Source: Cafeteria roenbergensis
Lineage: Eukaryota > Sar > Bigyra > Bicosoecida > Cafeteriaceae
DNA length: 64,000 nt
Assembly (NCBI GenBank): GCA_008330645.1
Contig: VLTN01000009.1
Location: forward strand, 558,001 to 622,000
Direction of reading: 5' to 3'
Part shown: positions 29,110 to 38,263 of the stretch, in pieces
Position numbering within the stretch: the stretch's first letter is position 1
How the letters are laid out: each line of letters starts with the position of its first letter
Notes under the pieces: model-generated
What the model was told of the DNA's origin: nothing
What the model saw: the letters and a program-made list of their open reading frames with translations, nothing else
Database searches by the model: none
Translations under genes and position numbers: made by a program

Positions 29110-31656
29110 CTAGGCCCGCTCGCTCGGCGGCGGCACAGCGCACACGTCGGAGTCGCAAAACTTATCCGGAAAGTCCTCGCCCTCGTCCTCGTTCCAGCTG
29201 GCGGACGCGATCTCCTCGGCCGTACGCCTCCGAGCTCCAGCAGCTGTGGCAGCAGCAGCAGAGGCCGCGGCCTCTGCGGCGGCCCTGGCGACAGCCTTGG
29301 CGTGCGGGGACGCCGGGTCGGCTTCTGCGAGCGCGCTAAAGTCGACTGGCTTGAGCGCCTCGACCATGCCGGCGTAGTCTGCCTCGGTGCAGGCCTCGTA
29401 CGGCATCTGCGGGTACTCATCGGTGGCGCGCGGCAGGAAGGACACCCCCTTGAGCTGATACTGGAAGTAGCTCAAAGCTGCGGGCAGCTGCCCCGCCTCC
29501 GCCGCCGGGTCGAACGTCACTGTGCACGAGACTTGGTTGTCCGCCCAGTGCCGCTGCATGAAGGCTGCCAGCGAGAGCTGCTCCCACATCGACAGCTGGT
29601 CGAGCGTCTTCACGCCCTCGCCCACGTCCACGGGGAAGGACACCACGAACGTGCCCGGCTCTGACACCGCGGGCTCGACGTGGTACCCAGCCTTGCGGAG
29701 TGGCTCGAGCAGAGGCGACCCTTCGGGGACGCGCACCCGCCTGCGGTAGAACCTGGACTCAGGGTAGTGCATGCCGGGCGTGGCTCCTGCCAGGAGCGAC
29801 ACTGTGCCAGAGGGCTTGACTGACGTGGTCTTGATGGACCTTGGGATCGCAAGCCAGTCGCTGTACTTGCGGTCGTAGTCCTGGATCGCCTGGTAGCCGT
29901 GGTCGCACCACTGCCTGAGCTCCTCCAGGCCGCGCTTGGCGACGAACTGGGCAATGCCGCTCATGCTGCAGCCGATGCGGCGGTTCCGCAGAAGCACGCG
30001 GTTGGTCAGCGGCCAGTGGGTCCGGCCCAGAGTGACCGTCTTGGCGTAGAGGTACGCGAACTTGAGCGTGCGCTTGAAGTCCTCGAGGCTCTCGTGGTTG
30101 TCAGGGAACGTCTCCACCAGGCAGCAGAGCTCGTACGACTCCAGGGTCTGCTCGAGGCAGGGGTTGCCGCCCATCGCGCGGCTGTCCTTGTTGTTGGCTG
30201 GGTCGCCCATGCGGCCGTACTGCTGCATGTTGTCCAGCCAGGCGAAGCCGGGCTCCCCGTTGCGCACCACGCGGTCGCACACCGGGCCGTAGTCCATGCC
30301 TAGCTTGGCATAGATGCTGTTGTTGCTGGTCCAGCCAAAGTGCGCCCGCTCGGGGTGCTTGCTGAAGTCCTTGAGGTCCAGGAACTCCTCGTCGTCGTGC
30401 TGACCCAGCGCGATCTCGGCAGTGCGGCGGACGTTCCCGCTGACCACGCAGAGCCCGATCAGGTTCATGATGTCCGTGATGGCGCGGGGCGTCACTGGCT
30501 TGCCAGCGAGACCGGCAAGCGTGCCGTCGATGTCGCTGTGCAGCTTCGCAAGGGCATCGGGGCCAGAGCTCACGCCGCCAAAGCCACGGATGAGGGAGCC
30601 CGCAGGCCGGATCCCAGAGTAGTCAAACGCGGGGGCAGCCCGTCCGTGGAAGTGGGCGTCGAGCAAAGCCTTGACAGAGGACACCCAGCCCTCTCTCGTA
30701 TCCTGCACCACAAAGGGCTTGGGCGGCGTCTTGGCGCTGATGCCGCGGACGGTGGCGGTGTCGGTCCCTTCCCCGCCGCGCGTGTCGAACCCGACCCCGA
30801 CGCCGAGCATGGAAGCGTCCATCAGGAAGCAGAAGGGGCGGGAGGGGTCCTGCTTCATGCCCGCCGTGGACACGAAGGCGCAGTTGTTCAGGGCCGCATA
30901 GAGCATCTTTTCCTCGGTGATGGGGGAGCCCATGGCCCACAGGCCCCTCCCTGGCGGCAGAAACTTCATCGAGTAGATTCGGTCGAACATCTCCTGCGCC
31001 GACCGCTGGGCGCGCCACGGGTTCCACCCCAGCTGGTGCTGCTCGATCCAGCGCTTCTGCATGTTGTACGTGCCGTTCACCACGCGCTCCACCGTCTCGA
31101 ACCAGCGCTCTTTGGACCCGTCCGCCTTGTGCCGCGAGTACGAGCGCATGTACACCAGCTCGCCGAGCCCGTTGAAGCCAAAGGGCGGGCGCTTCTCGGC
31201 GTAGGACCGCACAAACGCAGGGCTCAGCTTGAAGGTGGCGCTGGCCTCGCTTTGGGAAGTGATGAAGATGTCGGCGTCGTCCTCGACTGCATCTCGCGCG
31301 TAGTCCGGGACGCCCGAGGCGCCGAATGCCGCCGCAGCCAGCGAACCGTGGCCCTCAGCATCCGAGACAGGGTCTGTTGCAGGCGCTTGGGCGGCGGCCG
31401 GCTCCGAAGTGGTCGCCCGGCGCGCCGCGCTCGCCGGAGTCGGCCCGGCAAATGCCCGAGGTGGCGACATGAGGCCTCTGGAGTGAGCCCTGGCGAAACG
31501 GGCGCCCCCACCGTCGGTGCTGGTAACCCCGCACGGCATCGCGCGCAACAGAGCGGAGGGGCTCGCCCTGCTCGGGGCCAGGCACGACGCTGCGCCGGAG
31601 ACGGCAGCGCTGCGTCTGCTTGCGACGGCGTGCCTCAGCGCGCCGACTCTTGCCAT
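29110..31656 (-). CDS. Class II adenosylcobalamin-dependent ribonucleotide reductase
   Basis: The enzyme reduces ribonucleoside triphosphates to deoxy forms using coenzyme B12, without oxygen or a small subunit. The single exon gives 848 residues from the first in-frame ATG (a longer open frame upstream lacks an ATG). It resembles monomeric Lactobacillus RTPR (739 aa) plus about 110 N-terminal residues. Landmarks: FLPPGRGLWAMGSP near 232-245; NNCAFVST (C259, first redox cysteine); GNPCLEQTLESYELCCLVET with the thiyl-radical Cys500, Glu502 and second redox Cys511, at the same 11-residue spacing as C408/C419; KPSGTVSLLAGATPG; and a C-terminal C834-x4-C839 pair like RTPR C731/C736. The N-terminus is rich in Arg, Ser and Ala with few acids (MARVGALRHAVASRRSAAVS), suggesting an organelle targeting peptide. 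Class II RNRs are scattered in eukaryotes (Euglena is the known case) and usually viewed as transferred from bacteria. Confidence 0.94.
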   Translation of the reverse strand: MARVGALRHAVASRRSAAVSGAASCLAPSRASPSALLRAMPCGVTSTDGGGARFARAHSRGLMSPPRAFAGPTPASAARRATTSEPAAAQAPATDPVSDAEGHGSLAAAAFGASGVPDYARDAVEDDADIFITSQSEASATFKLSPAFVRSYAEKRPPFGFNGLGELVYMRSYSRHKADGSKERWFETVERVVNGTYNMQKRWIEQHQLGWNPWRAQRSAQEMFDRIYSMKFLPPGRGLWAMGSPITEEKMLYAALNNCAFVSTAGMKQDPSRPFCFLMDASMLGVGVGFDTRGGEGTDTATVRGISAKTPPKPFVVQDTREGWVSSVKALLDAHFHGRAAPAFDYSGIRPAGSLIRGFGGVSSGPDALAKLHSDIDGTLAGLAGKPVTPRAITDIMNLIGLCVVSGNVRRTAEIALGQHDDEEFLDLKDFSKHPERAHFGWTSNNSIYAKLGMDYGPVCDRVVRNGEPGFAWLDNMQQYGRMGDPANNKDSRAMGGNPCLEQTLESYELCCLVETFPDNHESLEDFKRTLKFAYLYAKTVTLGRTHWPLTNRVLLRNRRIGCSMSGIAQFVAKRGLEELRQWCDHGYQAIQDYDRKYSDWLAIPRSIKTTSVKPSGTVSLLAGATPGMHYPESRFYRRRVRVPEGSPLLEPLRKAGYHVEPAVSEPGTFVVSFPVDVGEGVKTLDQLSMWEQLSLAAFMQRHWADNQVSCTVTFDPAAEAGQLPAALSYFQYQLKGVSFLPRATDEYPQMPYEACTEADYAGMVEALKPVDFSALAEADPASPHAKAVARAAAEAAASAAAATAAGARRRTAEEIASASWNEDEGEDFPDKFCDSDVCAVPPPSERA

Positions 31657-32184
31657 GACCGAAACCGAGTGCCAACGGCGAGCAGTGGGTCTTGGGGCCG
31701 CCGGGCGGAAAGAGCGCGGACCTGGCCGGAACGGCGGTGCCGGGCGGCCTCGGGCGGCCGGCTTGGCGGCGTTCGGAGCACTTGCCTCGTCGGCCGGGAG
31801 AAGCTCTGCAGGCCGCGCGGCGGAATCTCCAACAGGCTTGCGCTCAAGCCGGCGGGCGGCGGAGGGCAAAACGGCTCCCAGCCCGGCAGGCCACGGGTTC
31901 GGCCCAGCGCATCGCCGCGTCCCCGCATCGTGTGCGCGGGCGGGCGCGCAGCGACGCCCGGCCTGGCCGCAGAGGCGCCATGTCGGTGTCTTGCAACAAG
32001 CCGATCGACTTGCAGTCGCGAGCTCTGCTCAGGCAAGCTGCAACTGCGCCCGTGAGCCGGCCCGGGGGGAGAGCCCGGGGGCCGGGCGCGTGCCCACAGG
32101 AGGCAGGCGGTGGCCTGCTGCTCAGCTTGCGACCAAGCGCGGCCGCTCCTCCCTTCAGGTCGCCGAGAGCTTGTGGAGGCGCAG
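31657..32184. other. Divergent intergenic region, RNR and GH28
   Basis: 528 bases between two outward-facing start codons, presumably carrying both promoters. Open frames extend into it on both strands, but with no ATG on the RNR side and no family similarity. A cobalamin riboswitch was looked for and not recognised. Confidence 0.35.
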
Positions 32185-33806
32185 ATGTGTCTCGCTGCGC
32201 AGCTCGCAGTTGCCCTCGCCGTCGTCTCCGCCGCGGCCGGGCCGGCGGCCGCCGCCGCCATGGTCGACATCCGCAGCTTTGGCGCGGTGCCGGGGAACAC
32301 GTCCGTGGCTGCGGCCCTGGCCAACGCCAGGGCCGTCGAGCTAGCCGTGCAGGCGGCCGCAGCCAAGGGCGAGGCGGCACTGGTTCCGCGCGGACTCAGC
32401 TTCGACCTGCTCCCCGTGCACGTGACGGGGGTTCACGGGGCGTGGCTCCACCTTGAGGGGAACCTGTCCGCACACGCCAACATCTCTGACTGGGGCGGGT
32501 CGAAGAAGACCAAGTTCCCCTCGCTCATCACGTTCCTCGCTTGCGAGGGCGTGACGATCACGGCCAATGCGTCCTCTCCCGCCGCCATCGTGGGAAATGG
32601 GTACGACTGGTGGTGGGCCCGGCTGCTCAATGACCTGTCATACGCACCCAACCTTGTGTACGTCCAGAGTTGCACAGATGTGCTCATCGACGGGGTGCGC
32701 ACAGAGAACAGCCCGCGGTTCAACTTCTACTTGCTCGAGGTGAAGCGCGTGGAAGTGCGGTTCGTCACAGTGTGGACCGACCTGGAGGGCCAACGCCAGG
32801 GCCTGGAGGCGGCGGGCCACTGGGACGCGGCGGGGAGGCTCCCAACGTTCCCGCTCAACACCGACGGCATCGATGTTTGCGGTCAGGACGTGTGGGTGCA
32901 CGATGTGGAGATCACCAACTGGGACGACGCCCTGTGCGTCAAGCCGTGCAGGGAGCTCACTTGGGGCTGCAGCTCCAACCACACGTACGAGAACGCAGTG
33001 ATCCACTTCGGCGTTGGCGCGTCGGTGGGCAGCGTGCCTCCCAGCGCCCGTGTGAACTGTGTGCGGGACATCCTGTTCCGCAACATCACCTTCGAGTCGC
33101 CCACCAAGGCCATCTACCTCAAGAGCAACGGCGGCGACGTTGGCACGGCGGTTGTCGAGGACGTGACTTACGAGCACATCCGCGCCACGGGCAGTGTGTG
33201 GTGAGCCACCGGGCGGGGGGGGGGGGGGTTGGTCGTGCTGAAAATGGCACGTGCCCACCGTCGGCAAATTCGTAGTGTTTGCTTGCGCGCCGCGCGCGAA
33301 GCTGCGTTTGGCGGTGTTCTTCGGGCGCAGCGGGCTCGGCATGACGCGCCCTGGTGGCGTCGCGACAATCTTGCCTTCCCTCGCTCGCATCCCCTCTTGG
33401 CAAACGCGCGCGCAGGTACCCGGTGTACTTGGGCCCGCAGCAGCAAAAGGAGCCTGACGGCCGCGGTGACGGCTGGTGGCCGCCCACCAACCCCCTGGTC
33501 AGTTTCCGCAACATCACGATGCGCGACGTGCAGTTCGATGACGTCATTTGGCCGCAGGCAGGCGTGCTGCGGTGCAACGCATCCAACCCATGCACGGGCG
33601 TCGTCCTCGAGGATATGACCATCTCGGGCTGGAACGCTACCGAGTGGGTGTGCGAGCACGCGTCGGGTCACGCTACGGACGTGACGCCGCAGCCCCAGTG
33701 CCTCGCTCCCACTCAGCGGCCAGGCCACCTCCAGGTGCCGGACACCACCGTGGCTTCAGCTTCAACTGATGGGTCGCGGCAGCCCAAGCCTCACAAGCGT
33801 CTCTGA
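32185..33806 (+). CDS. Secreted glycoside hydrolase family 28 (polygalacturonase-like)
   Basis: Exon 1 is 32185-33200 and exon 2 is 33416-33806; the intron of 215 bases (GTGAGC to GCGCAG) joins in phase 2 to give GSVWYPVYLGPQQQ, as in the family. The product has 468 residues. The chosen ATG opens a signal peptide (MCLAAQLAVALAVVSAAAG), so it should act in the endomembrane system or outside the cell; a longer frame from 32110 would mask it. GH28 landmarks: NTDGIDV (catalytic Asp of NTD) and WDDALCVK (catalytic DD). The usual GHG is replaced by FGVGASVGS and the usual RIK by AIYLKSN, so the substrate may not be plain polygalacturonan; rhamnogalacturonan-type GH28 enzymes also vary here. Several N-x-S/T sites (for example ANISD, NHTYE, RNITF) suit glycosylation. 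Confidence 0.88.
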
Positions 33807-34130
33807 GGCGCGGGCCGGTGGGCGAGTTGCAGTGAGCGTCGCGACCGGGCTCGCCCAGCTCCCGAACGACCCAGCTGCTGCTTTGCCGGGTCAGGCACGC
33901 TGGGCGCGTGCGGCACACACCATCCAAGCACACAGTGGCATACCAGCGCGTGGGCGAGCCTCCGCCTCTGGTTCTGCGCGCGGGTCTGCCTCCGCCTCTG
34001 CTCTGCGCCCCGAGCAGCGCCGCCTCCCGCCACCGCACTCTCGTCACCGCACACGGGGCCGCCCGTTCGCCTTACTGGTTCTGCCCACAACTCCCGCCAA
34101 CGCAGTTTGCCCGGGGCAAGCGTGGCAGGC
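33807..34130. other. Intergenic stretch between GH28 and unknown mitochondrial-type gene
   Basis: 324 bases between two plus-strand genes: the 3' UTR of GH28 and the promoter of the next gene. No element recognised. Confidence 0.35.
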
Positions 34131-35240
34131 ATGCTGCGAGTGCTTGGCGCCCGACCTGGTCGAGCGTTGCAGGCTGTGACGTCACGGGCAGCCCACACAG
34201 CGGCCAAGGACCAACCAGCAGGCTCGCCCGGCGTTGCAGTGTGCACCGTGTTGTCTCACAGCCGGGCGGGACTGGACACCTTCGCGGCGGCGATGGCGGC
34301 GCTGGGAGCCGAGTGCGCGCCAGCAACCCCCGACGCAGCCACCGCCATGCCAGTCTCGGCTTTGCAGGCCGCGATGAAGGACGGTTCGATGCTCCAAGTC
34401 GTGCACATCGACGGCTTGGACAAGTACTTGGTCAACAAGCGCCCAGGGGGCCGGCCTGCCCGTTTGTTGAGCGTGGCGCTCAGCCAGGAGTTCAACAACA
34501 ACGCGCGGGCTCACGCCTGGGAATGGCTTTCGTTGCTCCCGTCGGCGGCCACGCACGGGAGCATGTTCCATAGCATCACGTCTCCGTTTGAGTGGAACCG
34601 CTTTGCCTCCGGCGTGGGAGCCGAGCCGGCAGCGCAGCTGTGCGGTGTGCCAGCCGGCAGCCGCAGCGGCACTGCGTGCCGCCGGCGCTCCGGCCCTGGG
34701 CTCAAGGAAGTCGTGCTCGGTGAGAGCACGCCCGAAGCTTTGGCGGCCACAGAGGCCGCTCTCCGTTCAGGAGGCGCGGCCCGGGCCAAGCGTGCGCTGT
34801 CCGTCTGGGAGTTTCCAGGGCCAGAAGCGGCAGCCGTGCGGGTGCTCCCCTCCCGATGGTCTGCAGTCGTGCTGTCTGTGGAGAGTCTCGACGACGCTAG
34901 CACCAGTCTTGGTGCAGTGGGGGGGGTGACCACGACCTTGCACGGCCTCAGGGGCGGAGCGCCAATGCGCGGCCGGGGTTCGGAGGGCACCCCTCCACAC
35001 GGCCAAATGATCGTGACCATCGACGCCCTGCCCGGTCTCGACCTTCGGCTCACTGAACTGACCGAGCTGGCCCCCTTCTGGGCTGAGTCTGATGCCGCGT
35101 CGAACGAGCACGTTGACGAGGCGCTCAACCCGCAGGAGGGCTCCCACCTGCAGCGGGCCTCGCTTGGATGCGCATCTGTAGTTGGGAAGCAAATGGGCGC
35201 GGGGCTGAGGGGCCGGTTTCGCTTCCTCCGTGACCTGTAG
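34131..35240 (+). CDS. Unrecognised protein with mitochondrial-type presequence
   Basis: A single-exon frame of 369 residues from the first ATG. The N-terminus (MLRVLGARPGRALQAVTSRA) is basic, hydroxylated and lacks acids, a classic mitochondrial presequence. The mature part has regions of ordinary composition: FNNNARAHAWEWLSLLPSAA, LKEVVLGESTPEALAATE and MIVTIDALPGLDLRLTELTE. The last, after SAVVLSVESLDDASTSLGAV, is faintly reminiscent of a VOC (glyoxalase-type) beta-strand pattern, but I would not assign it. It converges with the SWAP gene, only 67 bases between stop codons. The gene is supported by a sustained frame and sensible composition; function unknown. Confidence 0.62.
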   Translation: MLRVLGARPGRALQAVTSRAAHTAAKDQPAGSPGVAVCTVLSHSRAGLDTFAAAMAALGAECAPATPDAATAMPVSALQAAMKDGSMLQVVHIDGLDKYLVNKRPGGRPARLLSVALSQEFNNNARAHAWEWLSLLPSAATHGSMFHSITSPFEWNRFASGVGAEPAAQLCGVPAGSRSGTACRRRSGPGLKEVVLGESTPEALAATEAALRSGGAARAKRALSVWEFPGPEAAAVRVLPSRWSAVVLSVESLDDASTSLGAVGGVTTTLHGLRGGAPMRGRGSEGTPPHGQMIVTIDALPGLDLRLTELTELAPFWAESDAASNEHVDEALNPQEGSHLQRASLGCASVVGKQMGAGLRGRFRFLRDL

Positions 35241-35307
35241 CCGCTCCTGAGCGGGCGCTGAACAAAGCATTGCATTTGATTCGCTGCAGCCAACTCCACT
35301 CCCGCTC

Positions 35308-35989
35308 TCACCCAACGCGTGGCAACACTCCCTGCGAAGCGGCGCCCCGTGGGCGCTGGGCAGCGCTGTTGATGTCAGTTGCGCCGCCGGCCCGCGCTCG
35401 CTTGATCGCACGCGACCGCTCGAGCCGCTCTCGCAAGTCCCGAAGCCGTTGTTTCACGGCCGGGTCCAGCCCCGCGTCTGCATCGACGCGCGACGACGCT
35501 TCCCCCGGCGCGAAGACCGACACACCAGCACGGCTTGGCTCAGCTGAGGTCTTCGTGATGCGTCCAAAATAGCGCTGGCGCGCGCTGTCCTTCCTAGCGT
35601 CTGGTAGCGCGACACACTCGCTGCTGGCAGCATCGCTAGCAGCGAGAGCCTCGTCCCCTGCAAGCAGTTGAACAGTTCCCCGGCCGAGCGTAGTGCGACG
35701 TTCCGCCTGCAGCCGTGCGGCCAGCGCCTCGTCGTGCTCGGGCTTCCAACCCGTTGCTCGGATGCGCCTGGCCGCTGCAGCCTCGGGGCCGTCCCCGTCC
35801 AGCGACACGCGGTCGTACCCTTGCCAGACCGCCTGCCCGCTCTCGTCGAGCTCGCTGTCCCACACCATGGGGGGCTCTATCTCCGCGTCGTCCGCGCCCG
35901 CAGGCCCACGCCGCGGCATCCCGCCCACGACTGCGTCGCTGCTCGCGGCTGCCTGCCCCTCCAGCGCAGCAGCCGCGGCAGCTGGGCTG

Positions 35990-36020
<31 letters not shown>

Positions 36021-36462
36021 CAGCCGCGCGCGGTGCTGGGTCCGGCGCTGCAGCGTGGCGCTGCAAGGCTTGCTGCCAAAACCCCTCCCACTCCCAGTCG
36101 TGCTCGCCCGCGCCCGGAAGCGCCACCCCACAAGAGCTGGCCGTGCGCAGCAGCAGCCGGAGCCTCCCCGCCCGCGGCAGCCGGATGGCAGCCGCAGCCG
36201 CAGCCTCGAGCACCCGAGCAACGTCACTTGGAGGGCGTAAGTCCGTCGTCTCGCCGCAACACCCGTTGCCGCCAGCGGAGGGCTGCCCGCCCTTCGGAGA
36301 GCTGGGGCCATCGCCCGGCTCGTCGCCTCCGCCGCTGCGCGGCCTTATCGGAGCGAGCGTGCAGTTCCCGCTTCCGGCCGGGACTTCTGCCTGCGCCGTC
36401 TCGCTTTCACTGCCGGCGGGGCCGCTGCCGCTGCCGCTGCCGCTGCCGTCGCCGCTGCCATC

Positions 36463-36507
<45 letters not shown>

Positions 36508-37590
36508 GCTGCCATATGCCAGGAGCTGCGGCGGAGGCCCAGTCGCATTGGCGGAGGCAGGGCTTGCATCTCGAGCGGCCATCTCGCCGCCCGGCGTCTC
36601 TTGCCCGCCTGCCTCAGCCACCGTCGCGGACTGTCGGTGGCGAGCCAACAGGATCTCAAAGTAGGGCCTCAGGCGGTGGCCGTGCTCGAGGAAAGCAAGT
36701 GCCTGCTCGCTGGCCTCGCCGGCTGGCGAGTTCGCTCTTGCGAACGCGCTGCCTGAAGGGGAGCGTCCGTCGCCAGAAGCGCGGCGCTCGCGCTCCGACT
36801 CGGCCAGAGCGGCAGCGGCTCGGACGCGGAGCAGCATCTCCAGCTGCGGGACACGTGCAACTTGCGCTGCGGTGGCGTCCATCACCAGATGCTGCTGTTC
36901 GCTGGCCGGCGTGTTGTCCGGGCCGAGTGCCTCCGCAGCCCCCGGGGCCAGCCACGAGCTGCGGTCGCAGTCCTCTGACTCGGCCGCTGGGCGGGGCTGC
37001 TTCAGCACGAAGCGCAGTCGCGGCTCTTCCGCCTCGGCGGCCGTGCCGGCCTCGCCATCGGTGGACGTCGCCGCGCTCCCCGAGCTGTGAACGCTCTCAG
37101 GGCCCTGCGCGCGCCAGGAATACTGAAAGCGTTCTAGGAACAGTGCGGCCTCCTCGTCTGCAGGCCTAGCGCAAGCCGCGGCGGCTGTGGAACGCAGGAG
37201 CGGCGGCCGAATGCGCGGAAAACGATCGGCACCATGCCCAAGCGACCCCTCGGCGTCGCTTAAACTGCCCCCGTCCAGGCAAATGGCGAGCCGCGCATCG
37301 TATCGGCTGCACAGCAAGTCGCCCTCTGGCAGTGGGACCAAGTGCAAGCCCTTCGCCTCGCGCTCTGCGCGCTCAAGACTTGGAACCACAAAGCAGGGCC
37401 TTCCGCTGACAACCAGCCCGCTGGCCTCTTGACGGGAAAGGAATTCAAGCCCCCTGCGTTTGTTTCGTCGCATGGCTCGAGCCGAGCGGCGCTTTTGCCG
37501 ATTCAACTCGGCCCGGAGGCGTCGCCCGGACAGCGGGCCGCCGGAAGCGCCGTCGCTCTCATGCGGGCCACCTCCCTCCCCGTGCCACAT
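35308..37590 (-). CDS. SWAP/SURP-domain splicing regulator (SFSWAP/CLASRP family)
   Basis: 760 residues from the first in-frame ATG (MWHGEGGG); CLASRP proteins also begin MWH. The N-terminal block (LVVSGRPCFVVPSLERAERE, then GLHLVPL, then SRYDARLAICLD) matches the DRY_EERY domain of alternative-splicing regulators. A SURP module near residues 260-350 is recognisable (MDATAAQVARVPQLEMLLRV, then FLEHGHRLRPYFEILLARH), interrupted by a low-complexity insert. After it come a Ser-Asp repeat from a (GCTGTC)n tract, a polyalanine run, and a basic C-terminus (RLRDLRERLERSRAIKRARA). Expected role: a nuclear factor tuning splice choice, consistent with this genome's many short introns. The RS domain of animal homologues is not obvious. 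The long open frame upstream of the ATG probably is not coding. Confidence 0.8.
35991..36019. repeat. (CTG)n tract encoding polyalanine in the SWAP gene
   Basis: About nine uninterrupted CTG triplets on the plus strand, read as GCA/GCC alanine codons on the minus strand. Confidence 0.85.
36422..36504. repeat. (GCTGCC)n and (GCTGTC)n hexamer tracts encoding Gly-Ser and Asp-Ser runs
   Basis: Two adjacent hexanucleotide microsatellites inside the SWAP gene. On the minus strand the second gives a Ser-Asp dipeptide repeat and the first a Gly-Ser repeat. Confidence 0.85.
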
Positions 37591-38263
37591 CACGCTCGTG
37601 TGGGGGCAGCCGGTGCGCACGTTGAGCTCCCGGCTCACCCCCCAGCGGCTGTGCGCTTGTGCCGAATGCTGTCGTCGCGCGGCTGGCGCCGTGCTCTGCC
37701 GACGCAGAGTGTGGGTTGCAGCGGCCTGGTGCCGCACTTGGGGCAGGCAGTCCGCTTATCAAGAGCGAGCGAGAGCGAGCGCGACACTGAGAAGGGCAAA
37801 GGGTTGAGGGTGGGGGGGGCAGGAGAAACGTGGGGTGGGGTGGCGCAACTTGCCGGCCCAGGTTTGGCAGGCTGCGGCGCTCCGGGCACATGCGGGCGAC
37901 AAGCGCCGGGCAAAGCCGGTCGCTTACAGTTGACGCCGGATGGTCCCCCGTTGCCGCAACTCTCCAGCACGCACGACGAGAAGCCCGGGAGGCCCGGTCC
38001 GCCGTCAGCCCGCAGCAGCTCTTTGTGCGCCGCACACCGGCGGTTCTGCAAAAGCAGCATTTGCTGGTTGTCGAAACCTCGAAAGGACGCGAGCCCGCTG
38101 TGCCCCTTGGGAGCCTTCGCGGCCGGTTTTGGAACGTCGCTAGCCAACTTGTGAGCCGTACGTCAAGCTCCAGCACGCGCGGCAGCGCGCATGGGCGGCG
38201 CCCTCGTGCCAACGAGTCGTGAAGCGAGGCCCCCCCGTCGGCAAATCGCAGTCTGAGCACGAC
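37591..38263. other. Divergent region, SWAP gene and IQ-motif gene; possible extra exon
   Basis: 673 bases with both promoters. A candidate first exon for the IQ-motif gene is an ATG frame at 37890-38150 ending at GTGAGC. A 101-base intron to a CGCAG at 38247-38251 would join it in phase 0 to SEHDMVECLPEHM. The donor matches the local consensus, but no homology supports the exon. Confidence 0.35.

Noticed and set aside
31657-31869. Upstream extension of the RNR frame
   Set aside because: The frame is open but contains no ATG before 31656. The extra residues are low-complexity, and the ATG chosen gives a plausible targeting peptide.
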